DNA of 64,000 bases from assembly GCA_014763765.1 (NCBI GenBank), contig JACXUT010000002.1, positions 1 to 64,000 on the forward strand, given 5' to 3'. Below the pieces are notes generated by a model, which ran no database searches, was not told where the DNA came from, and worked only from the letters and a program-made list of their open reading frames with translations. The first letter of the stretch is position 1, and each line of letters opens with the position of its first letter. A program made the position numbers and the translations under genes. Positions 44,905-55,434 of the stretch are shown one piece after another. The stretch comes from Micrococcales bacterium. GTDB taxonomy: Bacteria > Actinomycetota > Actinomycetes > Actinomycetales > Cellulomonadaceae.

Positions 44905-46119
44905 GTGCGCATCGTCCTGGGCGTCGCGGGCGGCATCGCCGCGTACAAGGCGGCGCACGTGCTGCGCCTGCTCACCGAGGCGGGCCACGAGGTCCGCGTC
45001 GTGCCCACGCGCGCCGCGCTGGAGTTCGTCGGGCGCGCCACGTGGGAGGCCCTGTCCGGGCACCCGGTGACGCCCGAGGTGTTCGACGACGTCGACGAGG
45101 TGGCGCACGTGCGCCTCGGGCGACAGGCCGACCTGGTCGTCGTCGCGCCCGCCACGGCGGACCTGCTGGCGCGCGCCGCCTCGGGCCGCGCCGACGACCT
45201 GCTCGCCGCGACGCTGCTGACGGCCACGTGCCCGGTGCTCATGGCGCCGGCGATGCACACCGAGATGTGGCAGCACCCGGCGACGCGGGCGAACGTCGCC
45301 ACCCTGCGGCAGCGGGGCGTGCACGTGCTCGACCCCGACAGCGGCCGGCTGACCGGCGCCGACAGCGGCCCGGGCCGGCTGCCCGAGCCGGAGGCGGTCG
45401 TCGACGCCGCCCTCGCGCTGGTCGACCCCGAGGGCAAGCCCCGCACGCCGGACCTGCTCGGCCTGACGGTCGTGGTCTCGGCGGGCGGGACCCGCGAGCC
45501 GCTGGACCCGGTGCGGTTCCTCGGCAACCGGTCGTCCGGGCGCCAGGGGGTCGCGCTCGCCCGCACGGCGCTGGCCCGCGGCGCGCGCGTCACGCTCGTC
45601 GCCGCGAACCTGCAGGTCCGGCCGCCCGCCGGCGTGCGGGTGATCCCCGTCGAGACGACCGCCCAGCTGCAGGACGCCGTGCGCGGGTGCGCCGTCGACG
45701 CCGACGTGGTCGTCATGGCCGCCGCGGTGGCCGACTTCCGCCCCGCCGCGGGCAGCGACCACAAGATCAAGAAGTCCGCCGACGGCAGCGTCGCGCCGCT
45801 GGAGCTGGTGCAGAACCCGGACGTGCTCGCCGGGCTGGTCGCGGACCCGCCCCGGCCCGGGCAGGTCGTCGTGGGCTTCGCGGCCGAGACGGGCGACGCC
45901 ACCGGCGACGTGCTGCACCACGGCCGGGAGAAGGCGCGCCGCAAGGGGGCCGACCTGCTGGCCGTCAACGCGGTCGGCGGCGGGCTCGGCTTCGGGACGG
46001 ACGACAACGCCGTGACCGTGCTGGACGCCACGGGGGAGGTCGTCGCGCACGTCGCGGGGACCAAGGACGCGGTCGCCGACGGGCTGTGGGACGCGGTGGT
46101 CCACAGGCTCGGCCGCTGA
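44905..46119 (+). CDS. coaBC: Bifunctional phosphopantothenoylcysteine decarboxylase/synthetase
   Basis: 404 residues. N-terminal flavin-dependent CoaC (GVAGGIAAYKAAHVLRLL, PAMHTEMWQHPAT) and C-terminal CoaB (VVVSAGGTREPLDPVRFLGNRSSG, AAAVADFRP, KIKK). Makes 4-phosphopantetheine for CoA. Starts at a GTG 16 bases after rpoZ without a strong ribosome site. metK follows from its own leaderless promoter. Confidence 0.95.
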   Translation: MRIVLGVAGGIAAYKAAHVLRLLTEAGHEVRVVPTRAALEFVGRATWEALSGHPVTPEVFDDVDEVAHVRLGRQADLVVVAPATADLLARAASGRADDLLAATLLTATCPVLMAPAMHTEMWQHPATRANVATLRQRGVHVLDPDSGRLTGADSGPGRLPEPEAVVDAALALVDPEGKPRTPDLLGLTVVVSAGGTREPLDPVRFLGNRSSGRQGVALARTALARGARVTLVAANLQVRPPAGVRVIPVETTAQLQDAVRGCAVDADVVVMAAAVADFRPAAGSDHKIKKSADGSVAPLELVQNPDVLAGLVADPPRPGQVVVGFAAETGDATGDVLHHGREKARRKGADLLAVNAVGGGLGFGTDDNAVTVLDATGEVVAHVAGTKDAVADGLWDAVVHRLGR

Positions 46120-46136
46120 CGGTCGGCGGGGGCCGA

Positions 46137-46142
46137 TAGCCT
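46137..46142 (+). promoter_or_regulatory. -10 box TAGCCT, leaderless metK
   Basis: TAGCCT ends six bases before the metK ATG with no ribosome site between; the predicted transcript starts at the ATG, so there is no room for a SAM riboswitch. Confidence 0.65.
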
Positions 46143-46148
46143 GTGCGC

Positions 46149-47354
46149 ATGACCGCCGACATGCGCCTCTTCACGTCCGAGTCCGTCACCGAGGGCCACC
46201 CGGACAAGGTCTGCGACCAGATCTCCGACGCGATCCTGGACGCGATCCTCGAGCAGGACCCGGGTGCCCGCGTGGCGGTCGAGACGATGGTGACCACCGG
46301 CCTCGTGCACGTCGCCGGCGAGGTGACCACCAGCGCCTACGTCGAGATCCCCCAGATCGTCCGGCAGGTGGTGCGCGGCATCGGCTACACCTCCTCGGAG
46401 ATCGGCTTCGACGCCGACTCGTGCGGCGTGTCGGTGTCCATCGGGCAGCAGTCGCCCGACATCGCGCAGGGCGTCGACAAGGCGTGGGAGTCGCGGCACG
46501 ACGCGGAGGACCACGACCCGCTCGACCTGCAGGGCGCCGGGGACCAGGGGCTCATGTTCGGCTACGCCAGCGACGAGACCCCTGGTCTGATGCCGCTGCC
46601 GATCTGGCTGGCGCACCGCCTGGCCGAGCGCCTCGCGGTGGTGCGCAAGGAGGGCGTGGTCCCGGACCTGCGCCCGGACGGCAAGACGCAGGTCACCATC
46701 GGCTACGAGGGCGACCGGGCGGTCCGGCTCGACACGGTGGTGCTGTCCACCCAGCACGGTCCGGGCGTGCATCTCGAGACCCAGCTCGAGCCCGCGATCG
46801 CCTCCGAGGTCGTCGCCCCCGTGCTCGCCGAGGCCGGCATCGCCCTGGACACCGACGGGTACCGCCTGCTCGTGAACCCGACCGGGCAGTTCGTGGTCGG
46901 TGGGCCGCAGGGCGACGCCGGCCTGACCGGTCGCAAGATCATCGTCGACACCTACGGCGGCATGGCGCGGCACGGCGGCGGCGCGTTCTCGGGCAAGGAC
47001 CCGTCGAAGGTCGACCGCTCCGCCGCGTACGCGATGCGCTGGGTGGCGAAGAACGTCGTCGCGGCCGGGCTGGCGCGGCGGTGCGAGGTGCAGGTGGCGT
47101 ACGCCATCGGCAAGGCGCACCCCGTGGGGCTGTACGTCGAGACGTTCGGCACCGGTGAGGTGCCGGACGTCCGGCTCACCGACGCGATCCGCCAGGTGTT
47201 CGACCTGCGCCCGGCCGCGATCATCCGCGACCTCGACCTGCTGCGGCCCGTGTACCGCCGCACCGCGGCGTACGGGCACTTCGGGCGCGAGCTGCCCGGC
47301 TTCACGTGGGAGCGCACCGACCGCGCGGACGCCCTGCGCGCGGCGCTGTCCTGA
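46149..47354 (+). CDS. metK: S-adenosylmethionine synthase
   Basis: 401 residues. [27 protein letters not shown] at the start (ATP/Met binding), [17 protein letters not shown], metal and K sites, [24 protein letters not shown], and [22 protein letters not shown]. Makes SAM from methionine and ATP. ATG 46149 is set by the -10 box; a GTG two codons upstream is less likely. Confidence 0.97.
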   Translation: MTADMRLFTSESVTEGHPDKVCDQISDAILDAILEQDPGARVAVETMVTTGLVHVAGEVTTSAYVEIPQIVRQVVRGIGYTSSEIGFDADSCGVSVSIGQQSPDIAQGVDKAWESRHDAEDHDPLDLQGAGDQGLMFGYASDETPGLMPLPIWLAHRLAERLAVVRKEGVVPDLRPDGKTQVTIGYEGDRAVRLDTVVLSTQHGPGVHLETQLEPAIASEVVAPVLAEAGIALDTDGYRLLVNPTGQFVVGGPQGDAGLTGRKIIVDTYGGMARHGGGAFSGKDPSKVDRSAAYAMRWVAKNVVAAGLARRCEVQVAYAIGKAHPVGLYVETFGTGEVPDVRLTDAIRQVFDLRPAAIIRDLDLLRPVYRRTAAYGHFGRELPGFTWERTDRADALRAALS

Positions 47355-47359
47355 CCGAC

Positions 47360-49531
47360 GTGACCGGCGCGGCGGCGCGCGGGGAACCGGCGGGCGTCCC
47401 CGAGCAGCCCGTGCTCGCGGGGCTCGACGCGCCGGCCCGCCCACGGCGGCGAGCGCGGGCCCGGGACGTCGACGTCGAGCCGGCGGGTGCGCTGCCGGTC
47501 GCGCGGGTGGCCGTCGAGCTCTCGCCGCCGCACCTCGACCGCCCGTTCGAGTACCTGGTCCCCGCCGCGCTCGACGAGGCGGCGCGCCCGGGCACGCGCG
47601 TCAAGGTGCGGTTCGGGTCGCAGGACGTCGACGGGTACCTGCTCGAGCGTGTCGCCGAGGCCGACCACGACGGCGGGCTCGTCCCGCTGCGCCGGGTCGT
47701 GTCCGCCGAGCCGGTGCTGACGCCCGCGGTCGCGCGGCTCGCGCGGGCGGTCGCGGACCGGTACGCGGGCACGCTGCCCGACGTGCTGCGGCTCGCGATC
47801 CCGCCGCGGCACGCCCGCACGGAGAGCGAGGTGCCCGGCGCCCCGGCGGGACCGGGTACCGCGACGACGCCGGCGGAGCGGGGTGCCGTCGTGGACCCGA
47901 CGGCGCCCGTCGCCGAGCGGCCCGCGCCGGCCGGGGCCGCCTGGGCGCCCTACCGCGGCGGCCCGGCGTTCCTCGCGCACCTCGCGGCCGGCGGTGCGCC
48001 GCGTGCCGCGTGGTCCGCGCTGCCGGGGCCGGCGGGGGAGCGGTGGCCGGACGCCGTGGCGCAGGCCGTCGCCGCGACCCTGTCGAGCGGGCGCGGCGCG
48101 CTCGTCGTGGTCCCGGACGCCCGCGACGTCGACCGCGTCTGCGCCGCCCTGGAGGCCGCGGGCGTGCCCGCGTGGACGCCCGACGGCACGGACGCCTCCC
48201 ACGTGCGGCTCATGGCGGACGACGGGCCGGCACGCCGGTACCGGTCGTACCTCGCCGCGCTGCGGGGGCTCGCGCGGGTGGTGGTCGGCACGCGTGCCGC
48301 CGCGTTCGCGCCCGTGCGGGACCTGGGCCTGGCGGTGTGCTGGGACGACGGCGACGACCTGCACGCCGAGCCGCGCGCCCCGTACCCGCACGTGCGCGAG
48401 GTGCTGGCGCTGCGCTCCGACTCCGACGGCTGCGCGCTGCTGCTGGCCGCGCACGGCCGCTCCGTCGAGGTCCAGGCGCTCGTCGCGTCGGGCTGGGTGC
48501 GTCCGGTGACCGCCGACCGGACCGTGGTGCGCGCCCGCACGCCGCGCGTGCGCGCCCTCACGAGCGTGGAGCTGGCCCGCGAGGGCGCCGCGGCCGCCGC
48601 GCGCCTGCCGGGGGAGGCCTGGCGCACCATCCGCGAGCGGCTGGCGCACGGTCCCGTCCTCGTGCAGGTGCCGCGGGCCGGCTACCTGCCCGCGGTGGCG
48701 TGCGCCCGGTGCCGTCAGGTCGCGCGCTGCGGGCACTGCCACGGCCCGCTGCAGCTGCCGTCCGGCGACGGGACGGCGCAGTGCGGCTGGTGCGGGCGGC
48801 TGGCGACCCGGTGGCGGTGCGACGCGTGCGGGAACGGGACGTTCCGGTCGGTGGCCGTCGGGTCCGACCGCACGGCGGAGGAGCTGGGGCGGGCGTTCCC
48901 CGGGGCGACCGTCCGCACGTCGGGGGCCCGGTCCGCCGGGGGCGTGCTGGCGGAGGTCCCGGACCGGCCCGCGCTCGTGGTGTCCACCCCGGGCGCCGAG
49001 CCCGTCGCGCCGGCGGGGTACGCGGCGGCCGTGCTGCTGGACGCCGCGGTGACGACCGGGTCCACGTCGCTGCGCGCCACCGAGGACGCGCTGCGGCGGT
49101 GGCTCGCGGCGGCGGCGCTCGTGCGGCCGGGGTCCGACGGGGGCGTGGTGCTGCTCGTCGGCGACGGCGCGGAGCGCCCCACCCAGGCGCTCGTGCGGTG
49201 GGACCCCGCGGGCCTCGCGGAGCGGGAGCTCGCCGAGCGGACGGAGGTCGGCCTGCCGCCGGCGGTCCGCGTGGCGGAGCTCACCGGCACGCGCGAGGTG
49301 GTGGCGGGCGTGCTCGCGCGCGTCGAGCTGCCGCCCGGTGCCGACGTGCTGGGCCCGGTGCCGCTGCCGGGCGACGACTCGCTCGACCCGCCCGTGCGCA
49401 CGCTCGTGCGGGTCCCCGTGGCGGAGGGCCGGGCGCTGGCCCGGTCGCTCGCCGCGTCCCTCGCCGTGCGCAGCGCCCGCCGGGAGGGCGGGACGGTGCG
49501 GGTGCGGCTCGACCCGGAGGAGATGCTGTGA
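47360..49531 (+). CDS. priA: PriA-like primosomal protein N-prime, helicase motifs lost
   Basis: 723 residues using the GTG 6 bases after metK. N-terminal 3-prime DNA-binding domain ([19 protein letters not shown]...[16 protein letters not shown]). The central region that should be a DEAH-type helicase has no GKT/S Walker A ([17 protein letters not shown] instead) and WDDGDD where DEEH is expected. Zinc cysteines remain ([26 protein letters not shown]). This is the actinobacterial ATPase-defective PriA, thought to act as a loading platform. Starts are uncertain by a few codons. Coupled to the HAD gene. Confidence 0.88.
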   Translation: MTGAAARGEPAGVPEQPVLAGLDAPARPRRRARARDVDVEPAGALPVARVAVELSPPHLDRPFEYLVPAALDEAARPGTRVKVRFGSQDVDGYLLERVAEADHDGGLVPLRRVVSAEPVLTPAVARLARAVADRYAGTLPDVLRLAIPPRHARTESEVPGAPAGPGTATTPAERGAVVDPTAPVAERPAPAGAAWAPYRGGPAFLAHLAAGGAPRAAWSALPGPAGERWPDAVAQAVAATLSSGRGALVVVPDARDVDRVCAALEAAGVPAWTPDGTDASHVRLMADDGPARRYRSYLAALRGLARVVVGTRAAAFAPVRDLGLAVCWDDGDDLHAEPRAPYPHVREVLALRSDSDGCALLLAAHGRSVEVQALVASGWVRPVTADRTVVRARTPRVRALTSVELAREGAAAAARLPGEAWRTIRERLAHGPVLVQVPRAGYLPAVACARCRQVARCGHCHGPLQLPSGDGTAQCGWCGRLATRWRCDACGNGTFRSVAVGSDRTAEELGRAFPGATVRTSGARSAGGVLAEVPDRPALVVSTPGAEPVAPAGYAAAVLLDAAVTTGSTSLRATEDALRRWLAAAALVRPGSDGGVVLLVGDGAERPTQALVRWDPAGLAERELAERTEVGLPPAVRVAELTGTREVVAGVLARVELPPGADVLGPVPLPGDDSLDPPVRTLVRVPVAEGRALARSLAASLAVRSARREGGTVRVRLDPEEML

Positions 49532-50148
49532 GTGGCGCCGTCGACGCGGTGGTGTTCGACCTGGGGAACGTCCTGGTGCGGTGGGACCCCGTCCTGCCGT
49601 TCGCGGGGGTGCTGGACGAGGCGGAGGTCGAGCGGTTCTTCGCGGACGTCGGCTTCGCGGAGCTGAACCACCAGCAGGACGCGGGACGGCCGTGGGCCGA
49701 GGCGCGCGCGGAGGTGGCCCGCCGCCACCCGGAGCACGTCGCGACCCTCGACCTCTACGTCGAGCGGTTCCCCCTGTCCCTGCCGGGTCCCGTTCCGGGC
49801 AGCGCGGCCGTCGTCGACGAGCTGCGGGCCGCGGGTGTCCGGGTGCTGGGGCTGACCAACTGGTCCGCCGAGACGTTCCACCACGCGGCGCCGGTCGCGC
49901 CCGTGGTCGACCGGCTCGAGGCGGTGCTGGTGTCGGGCCGCGAGGGGGTGGCCAAGCCGGACCCGCGCGTGTTCCGGCTGCTCGCCGACCGGTACGGCCT
50001 GGTGCCGGCGAGGACGCTGTTCACCGACGACAGCCCGGTGAACGTCGCCGCGGCGGCCGCGGAGGGGTTCCAGGCGGTGCTGTTCACCGGCGCGGCGGAG
50101 CTGCGGGCCGACCTGGTGGCCCACGGGGTCCTGCCCCCGACGGCCTAG
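49528..50148 (+). CDS. HAD-superfamily phosphatase
   Basis: 206 residues, GTG overlapping the priA stop. Motif [13 protein letters not shown] with nucleophile Asp11 and Gly where many HADs have the second Asp, as in YihX-type glucose-1-phosphatases. Motif II GLTNWS, motif III Lys in [10 protein letters not shown], motif [11 protein letters not shown]. Small helical cap (class IA). Substrate unknown. Its TAG stop is also the first bases of the fmt -10 box. Confidence 0.88.
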   Translation: MSGAVDAVVFDLGNVLVRWDPVLPFAGVLDEAEVERFFADVGFAELNHQQDAGRPWAEARAEVARRHPEHVATLDLYVERFPLSLPGPVPGSAAVVDELRAAGVRVLGLTNWSAETFHHAAPVAPVVDRLEAVLVSGREGVAKPDPRVFRLLADRYGLVPARTLFTDDSPVNVAAAAAEGFQAVLFTGAAELRADLVAHGVLPPTA

Positions 50149-50151
50149 GAT
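50146..50151 (+). promoter_or_regulatory. -10 box TAGGAT for fmt, overlapping the HAD stop
   Basis: TAGGAT ends eight bases before the fmt ATG. The first three bases are the stop codon of the preceding gene. No ribosome site precedes the ATG, so fmt is probably leaderless when expressed from here. Confidence 0.55.
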
Positions 50152-50159
50152 CGGTGCCC

Positions 50160-51101
50160 ATGCGCCTGCTCTTCGCCGGGACGCCCGCGGTGGCGCTGCC
50201 CTCGCTGGACGCCCTGATCGCCTCCCGCCACGAGGTCGTCGCGGTCCTCACGCGACCCGACGCCCGCGCCGGCCGCGGCCGCACGCTCGCCGCGAGCCCC
50301 GTCAAGCAGCGCGCCCTGGACGCGGGGATCGAGGTGCTGACGCCGGCGACCCTGCGGGACGAGGACGTGCGGGCGCGGCTCGCCGAGCTGGCGCCCGACG
50401 CCGCGCCCGTGGTGGCGTACGGCAACCTCGTGCCGGCGGCTCTGCTCGACCTGCCCCGGCACGGGTGGGTCAACCTGCACTTCTCGGTGCTGCCGGCCTG
50501 GCGGGGTGCGGCCCCCGTGCAGCACGCCGTCATCGCGGGTGACGAGGTGACCGGCGCGAGCACGTTCCGGCTGGAGGCCGGCCTCGACACCGGCCCGGTG
50601 TACGGCACGCTCACCGAGACCATCCGCCCGCGCGACACCGCCGGGGACCTGCTGGGACGGCTGGCGGAGGCCGGCTCCGGGCTGCTGGTGCGCACGCTCG
50701 ACGCGCTGGAGGAGGGCATCCTCACGCCGGTCCCGCAGCCCGCCGACGGCGTCAGCCTCGCCCCGCGGCTCACCACCGAGGACGCCCGGGTGCGCTGGCA
50801 GCACCCCGCCATGGCGGTCGACCGGCGGGTGCGCGGCTGCACCCCGGCCCCGGGCGCGTGGACGACCCTGCCGGACGGGTCCCGGCTGGGGCTCGGACCG
50901 GTGCGGCCCGAGCCCGCGGTGACCGACCTGCGGCCCGGCGAGCTGCGGGCCGGGCGCGGCGAGGTGCTCGTGGGCACCGGCACGCACGCGGTGCGGCTGG
51001 AGGAGGTCCGTCCCGCGGGCAAGCGCGCGATGCCCGCACCGGACTGGGCCCGGGGCGCCCGCCTCGCGCCCGGCACGGTGCTGGGCGGGGACGCCGCGTG
51101 A
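50160..51101 (+). CDS. fmt: Methionyl-tRNA formyltransferase
   Basis: 313 residues. Formyl-THF-binding [17 protein letters not shown] with the catalytic His, [12 protein letters not shown], and a C-terminal tRNA-binding OB domain ([13 protein letters not shown]...[17 protein letters not shown]). It formylates initiator Met-tRNA. The def gene is not adjacent. Stop overlaps rsmB by 4 bases. Confidence 0.96.
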   Translation: MRLLFAGTPAVALPSLDALIASRHEVVAVLTRPDARAGRGRTLAASPVKQRALDAGIEVLTPATLRDEDVRARLAELAPDAAPVVAYGNLVPAALLDLPRHGWVNLHFSVLPAWRGAAPVQHAVIAGDEVTGASTFRLEAGLDTGPVYGTLTETIRPRDTAGDLLGRLAEAGSGLLVRTLDALEEGILTPVPQPADGVSLAPRLTTEDARVRWQHPAMAVDRRVRGCTPAPGAWTTLPDGSRLGLGPVRPEPAVTDLRPGELRAGRGEVLVGTGTHAVRLEEVRPAGKRAMPAPDWARGARLAPGTVLGGDAA

Positions 51102-52585
51102 GCGCGCCGCAGGGCGGCCGTCGCGGCCCGCGCCGGCGCACCGCGGCAGCGCCCGCCGCGCGGCGTCGCGGGACGGACCCGGCGCGCACCGTCGCGTTCG
51201 ACGTGCTGCGCACGGTGGCCGACTCGGACGCCTACGCGAACCTCGTCCTGCCGCCGCTGCTGCGTGAGCGCGGCATCCGCGGGCGGGACGCCGGGTTCGC
51301 CACCGAGCTGGCGTACGGCACGCTGCGGCTGCGCGGCCGGTACGACGCGGTGATCGCGCAGTGCGCCGGCAGGCCGCTGGACCGGGTCGACCCGCCGGTG
51401 CTGGACGCCCTGCGCCTCGGCGCGCACCAGCTGCTCGGGATGCGGGTGCCGCCGCACGCGGCGGTGTCGGAGACCGTCGGCCTGGTGCGGGAGCGGGTCG
51501 GGGCCGGTCCCGCGCAGTTCGTCAACGCCGTGCTGCGCGCCGTCGCCCGGGAGCCGCTGGACGTCTGGCTGGCGCGGGTCGGGGACGCCGCGGCCGCGCC
51601 GGAGCAGGGGACCGCGGCGGAGGTCGCCCGGCTGTCCGTGGTCGAGAGCCACCCGGCCTGGGTGACCCGGGCGCTCCGCGAGGCGCTCGTGGGGCACGGC
51701 CGCGACGCCGCCGAGCTGCCCGCGCTGCTCGCGGCCGACAACGAGGCGCCCCGCGTGACGCTCGTGGCCCGGCCCGGCCTGGTCGCGCCGGACGAGCTGC
51801 TGGCCGCGGCCGGTGACGGGGCCGAGCCCGGCCGGTGGGCGCCCACGGCCGTCACCCTCGTGGGGGGCGGCGACCCGGCGGCGCTCGCCCCGGTGCGGGC
51901 CGGACGCGCGGGCGTGCAGGACGAGGGCAGCCAGCTCGTCGCGCTCGCCCTCGCGGACGCCCCGCTCGACGGCCGCGACGCCCGGTGGCTCGACCTGTGC
52001 GCCGGCCCCGGCGGGAAGGCGGCCCTGCTGGCGGCCCTCGCCGGCGGGCGGGGCGCCCGGCTGGTCGCCAACGAGGTGCAGCCGCACCGCGCCCGGCTCG
52101 TGCGCCAGGCCCTCGCGGCCGCGCCGGCGGGTGCCGTCGAGGACGTGCGGGTGGGCGACGGGCGCCAGGCCGGCGACGACGAGCCGGGCGCCTACGACCG
52201 CGTCCTGCTCGACGCGCCGTGCACCGGGCTGGGTGCGCTGCGCCGGCGCCCGGAGTCGCGGTGGCGGCGCACCCCCGCGGACCTCGCGGCGCTCGGCTCG
52301 CTGCAGCGCGAGCTGCTGGCGTCGGCGCTGCGCGCGGTGCGCGTCGGCGGGGTCGTCGCGTACGTGACGTGCTCGCCGGTGCTCGCCGAGACGAGCCTCG
52401 CGGTGGTGGACGCGCGCCGCGCCGCCCGCCGCGCGGGCCTGGAGACCGAGGTGCTGCCCGCGCCCGAGGTGCTGCACCGCACCGCCCCCGGGCTCGACCT
52501 GCCGGACCGGGAGGACGCGCAGCTCTGGCCGCACGTGCACGGGACGGACGCGATGCACCTCACGCTGCTGCGCCGGACGTCCTGA
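51098..52585 (+). CDS. rsmB: 16S rRNA (cytosine-967-C5)-methyltransferase
   Basis: 495 residues. Basic N-terminal tail, NusB-like RNA-binding domain (about 28-160), then a Rossmann methyltransferase: SAM motif [33 protein letters not shown] and TCSPVLAET bearing the two catalytic Cys. Uses SAM, whose synthase lies 4 kb upstream. GTG start overlaps fmt. Confidence 0.93.
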   Translation: MSAPQGGRRGPRRRTAAAPAARRRGTDPARTVAFDVLRTVADSDAYANLVLPPLLRERGIRGRDAGFATELAYGTLRLRGRYDAVIAQCAGRPLDRVDPPVLDALRLGAHQLLGMRVPPHAAVSETVGLVRERVGAGPAQFVNAVLRAVAREPLDVWLARVGDAAAAPEQGTAAEVARLSVVESHPAWVTRALREALVGHGRDAAELPALLAADNEAPRVTLVARPGLVAPDELLAAAGDGAEPGRWAPTAVTLVGGGDPAALAPVRAGRAGVQDEGSQLVALALADAPLDGRDARWLDLCAGPGGKAALLAALAGGRGARLVANEVQPHRARLVRQALAAAPAGAVEDVRVGDGRQAGDDEPGAYDRVLLDAPCTGLGALRRRPESRWRRTPADLAALGSLQRELLASALRAVRVGGVVAYVTCSPVLAETSLAVVDARRAARRAGLETEVLPAPEVLHRTAPGLDLPDREDAQLWPHVHGTDAMHLTLLRRTS

Positions 52586-52602
52586 CGGCGGCGCGACGCG
52601 CG

Positions 52603-52646
52603 GCGGGGGCGCGACCGCCCCGGCCCGCACGCCCCGGCGCCCCCGC
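52603..52646 (+). terminator. Possible terminator after rsmB
   Basis: 10-bp stem GCGGGGGCGC/GCGCCCCCGC with a 24-base loop, 18 bases after the rsmB stop and just before the rpe promoter. Confidence 0.4.
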
Positions 52647-52657
52647 GGCGTGCTCGA

Positions 52658-52663
52658 TACGCT
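52658..52663 (+). promoter_or_regulatory. -10 box TACGCT, leaderless rpe
   Basis: TACGCT ends seven bases before the GTG at 52671. This favours that GTG over the in-frame ATG at 52650, which would lie upstream of the transcript start. Confidence 0.6.
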
Positions 52664-52670
52664 GGGACGC

Positions 52671-53339
52671 GTGCCCGCACTGATCAGCCCCAGCATCCTG
52701 TCCGCCGACTTCGTCAACCTCGAGCGCGACCTCGGCCGCATCGCCCGGGCCGACTACGCGCACGTCGACGTGATGGACAACCACTTCGTGCCGAACCTCA
52801 CGCTCGGGCTGCCGGTGGTGCGGCGCATCGCCGAGGTGTCGCCGGTGCCGCTCGACGTGCACCTGATGATCGAGGACGCCGACCGGTGGGCGGTGGACTA
52901 CGCGCGGGCGGGTGCGGCGTCGGTGACGTTCCACGCGGAGGCGACGCAGGCGGCGGTCCGGCTGGCGCGCGAGCTGCGGTCGGCGGGCGCCCGGGCCGGC
53001 ATCGCGCTGCGGCCCGCGAGCCCGGTCGAGCCGCTGCTGGACCTGCTGCCGGAGTTCGACATGGTGCTGGTCATGACCGTCGAGCCCGGGTTCGGCGGGC
53101 AGTCCTTCATCGAGGGGACGCTGCCCAAGATCCGCCGGCTGCGCGCCGCGATCGACGAGCAGGGCGCCGCGACGTGGGTGCAGGTGGACGGGGGCGTCTC
53201 GCGCGGCACGATCGCGGCGGTGGCCGAGGCGGGCGCGAACGTCTTCGTGGCGGGGTCGGCCGTGTACGGGGCGCCGGACGTCGCGGCGGAGATCGACACC
53301 CTGCGGGGGCTCGCGGACGAGGCGCTGCTCCGGCGGTGA
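52671..53339 (+). CDS. rpe: Ribulose-phosphate 3-epimerase
   Basis: 222 residues from the GTG at 52671, giving [21 protein letters not shown] barrel with metal ligands in [14 protein letters not shown] and [18 protein letters not shown] and VDGGVS; GSAVYG phosphate site. Interconverts ribulose-5-P and xylulose-5-P; ribulose-5-P is also the substrate for the RibB half of the enzyme encoded 2 kb downstream. Confidence 0.95.
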   Translation: MPALISPSILSADFVNLERDLGRIARADYAHVDVMDNHFVPNLTLGLPVVRRIAEVSPVPLDVHLMIEDADRWAVDYARAGAASVTFHAEATQAAVRLARELRSAGARAGIALRPASPVEPLLDLLPEFDMVLVMTVEPGFGGQSFIEGTLPKIRRLRAAIDEQGAATWVQVDGGVSRGTIAAVAEAGANVFVAGSAVYGAPDVAAEIDTLRGLADEALLRR

Positions 53340-53513
53340 CCCGGCGCAGGTGCGGCGCAGCTCCTGCGCGGCGCAGCTCTGGCGCGGTGCTGGGCCGACG
53401 CCGGACCGGCGCCGGACCGGGCCCCGCCCGCGCCACGCGGCACCCCGGCCGGGACGAACGGCCGTCACGCCGGGAATGCCGGCTGTGGCATCATCGTTGG
53501 CGAAGTACACACA
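53340..53513. other. Gap between rpe and the FMN riboswitch
   Basis: No gene. Contains GCGGCGCAGCTC twice (from 53352 and 53369), an exact 11-bp tandem duplication CGCCGGACCGG (53399-53409 and 53410-53420), and presumably the rib promoter, which could not be fixed (GCATCAT near 53488 is a weak -10 candidate). Confidence 0.4.
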
Positions 53514-53640
53514 CGTGCTCCGGGGTCGGTGCAATTCCGAGCCGGCGGTGACAGTCCGCGACCCGCAAGCGCCTCGGCGTGAGCGGTTGACCTGGTGGAA
53601 CTCCAGGACCGACGGTGACAGTCCGGATGGGAGGAGACGT
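53514..53640 (+). promoter_or_regulatory. FMN riboswitch (RFN element)
   Basis: The conserved RFN core is plainly present: GGGGTCGGTGCAATTCCGA, CCGGCGGTGACAGTCCGCGA, CCTGGTGGAACTCCAGGACC, CCGACGGTGACAGTCCGGAT and GGGAGGAGACG closing the P1 stem with CGTGCTCC. FMN binding would repress the riboflavin operon. About 97 bases separate the aptamer from the ribD GTG; no obvious Rho-independent terminator is seen, so control may act on translation or through Rho. Confidence 0.95.
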
Positions 53641-53737
53641 GGCGGCGTGCTCGGCGTGAGCCGGGTGCGCCGTGGTCGTCGTGCACCAGCGCGCCGCCCG
53701 CACCCCGGAGCCTGACGGCGACGGAGGGAGCGGGGCG

Positions 53738-54772
53738 GTGGACGCCACGGCGGTCGAGCGGGACGCGATGCTGCGCGCCCTCGACCTCGCGCGGCGCGGC
53801 CCCGCCCACGGACCGAACCCCCGCGTGGGCTGCGTGCTGCTCGGCCCGGACGGCGAGGTCCTCGGCGAGGGCTGGCACCGCGGGGCCGGGACCGCGCACG
53901 CGGAGGTGGCGGCGCTGGCCGACGCCCGCGAGCGCGGCACCGGCGCCCGGGGCGCGACGGCCGTCGTGACGCTCGAGCCCTGCGACCACACGGGACGTAC
54001 CGGGCCCTGCTCGCGCGCGCTGATCGAGGCGGGTGTGCGCCGCGTCGTGGTGGCGGTCGGGGACCCGAACCCGGACGCCGCCGGGGGAGCGGCACGCCTG
54101 CGCGCGGCGGGCGTCGAGGTGGTCGTCGGGGTCGAGGAGGCAGCGGGCCGCGCGCTGCTGCGCCCGTGGCTGCTCGCCGTCCGGCGCGGGCGCCCGTTCG
54201 TCACGCTGAAGACCGCGGCGACGCTGGACGGCCGGGTCGCCGCCGCGGACGGCACGTCGCGGTGGATCACCTCGCCGGAGGCGCGCGCCCACGCCCACGC
54301 CCTGCGCGCCGAGGTCGACGCGCTGGTGGTCGGGACCGGGACCGTGCTCGCGGACGACCCGTCGCTCACCGCCCGCGCGCCGGACGGCTCGCTCGCGGAG
54401 CACCAGCCGCTCCGTGTCGTCGTCGGTGAGCGCGCCCTGCCGCTGGACGGCCGGCTCGCGGGTCCCGGCGGCGAGGTGGTGCACCTGCGCACCCGCGACC
54501 CCCGCGAGGTCCTCGCCGCGCTCCACGCCCGCGAGGTCCGGCACGCGCTCGTCGAGGGCGGGCCGACGCTCGCCGCGGCGTTCCTGCGCGCCGGGGTCGT
54601 CGACGAGGTGCACGCGTACGTCGCGCCCGTCCTGCTCGGGGCCGGCCGCAGCGCCGTCGGCGACCTCGGCGTGAGGACCGTCGCCGACGCGATCCGGCTG
54701 CACCCGCGCGAGGTGCTGCCGCTGGGGCCCGACGTGCTCGTCGTGGCCGATACCGAGGAGGAGGACCGCTGA
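53738..54772 (+). CDS. ribD: Bifunctional riboflavin deaminase/reductase RibD
   Basis: 344 residues from the GTG at 53738, preceded by GGAGGG with a 9-base gap; a GTG at 53672 would add 22 unusual residues. N-terminal zinc deaminase: HAEVAAL (His54) and PCDHTGRTGPC (Cys82, Cys91). C-terminal reductase: PFVTLKTAATLDGRVAAADGTSRWIT, VGTGTVLADDPSLTAR, HALVEGGPTLAAAFL. Performs two steps after GTP cyclohydrolase II. First gene under the FMN riboswitch; stop shares a base with ribE. Confidence 0.95.
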   Translation: MDATAVERDAMLRALDLARRGPAHGPNPRVGCVLLGPDGEVLGEGWHRGAGTAHAEVAALADARERGTGARGATAVVTLEPCDHTGRTGPCSRALIEAGVRRVVVAVGDPNPDAAGGAARLRAAGVEVVVGVEEAAGRALLRPWLLAVRRGRPFVTLKTAATLDGRVAAADGTSRWITSPEARAHAHALRAEVDALVVGTGTVLADDPSLTARAPDGSLAEHQPLRVVVGERALPLDGRLAGPGGEVVHLRTRDPREVLAALHAREVRHALVEGGPTLAAAFLRAGVVDEVHAYVAPVLLGAGRSAVGDLGVRTVADAIRLHPREVLPLGPDVLVVADTEEEDR

Positions 54773-55434
54773 TGTTCACCGGCATCGTGGAGGAGGTCGG
54801 CGCCGTGGTGGCGCTCGACCTGGCACCCGGGACGCAGGGAGCGGGGGACGGGGGCGCGGGTGACGCCCGGCTGACCGTCCGCGGCCCGCTGGTCGTGTCC
54901 GACGCCGCGCCGGGCGACTCGATCGCCGTGGGCGGGGTCTGCCTCACGGTCGCGGTGCTGCCCGGGGACGGCACGTTCGTCGTCGACGTGATGCCGGAGA
55001 CCCTGCGCCGCACCGCGCTCGGCGACCTGCGGCCCGGGGACCCCGTGAACCTGGAGCGTGCCGTGCGGGCCGACGCACGGCTCGGCGGGCACGTCGTGCA
55101 GGGGCACGTCGACGGCGTGGGGACGGTCCGCCGCCGCACGCCCGGCCCGCGCTGGGACGAGGTGGAGATCGCCCTGGACCCCGCGCTGGCCCGGTACGTC
55201 GCGGAGAAGGGCTCGGTCGCGGTCGCGGGGGTCTCCCTCACGGTGACGGCGGTCGGCCCGGACTGGTTCGGCGTCTCGCTGATCCCCACCACGCTCGCCG
55301 CGACGACCCTGGGGGCCGCCGCCGTGGGCACGCGCGTGAACCTGGAGGTCGACGTGCTCGCGAAGTACGTCGAGCGGCTGCTGACCGCCGGGGCGGTCGC
55401 GGGCACCGCGCCGGTCGAGGGGGGTGCGCGGTGA
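54772..55434 (+). CDS. ribE: Riboflavin synthase alpha chain
   Basis: 220 residues. Two lumazine-binding halves: [13 protein letters not shown] with [12 protein letters not shown], and [15 protein letters not shown] with [15 protein letters not shown]. It dismutates two lumazines into riboflavin. Slightly long because of an Ala/Gly insert in the first barrel (about 22-35). Overlaps ribBA by 4 bases. Confidence 0.95.
   Translation: MFTGIVEEVGAVVALDLAPGTQGAGDGGAGDARLTVRGPLVVSDAAPGDSIAVGGVCLTVAVLPGDGTFVVDVMPETLRRTALGDLRPGDPVNLERAVRADARLGGHVVQGHVDGVGTVRRRTPGPRWDEVEIALDPALARYVAEKGSVAVAGVSLTVTAVGPDWFGVSLIPTTLAATTLGAAAVGTRVNLEVDVLAKYVERLLTAGAVAGTAPVEGGAR

Noticed and set aside
46081..46148. SAM riboswitch upstream of metK
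   Set aside because: The -10 box ends six bases before the start codon, leaving no leader RNA, and no SAM aptamer sequence is present.
47155..49527. Long plus-strand frame ahead of the HAD phosphatase
   Set aside because: Out-of-frame shadow of metK and priA; the HAD protein starts at 49528.
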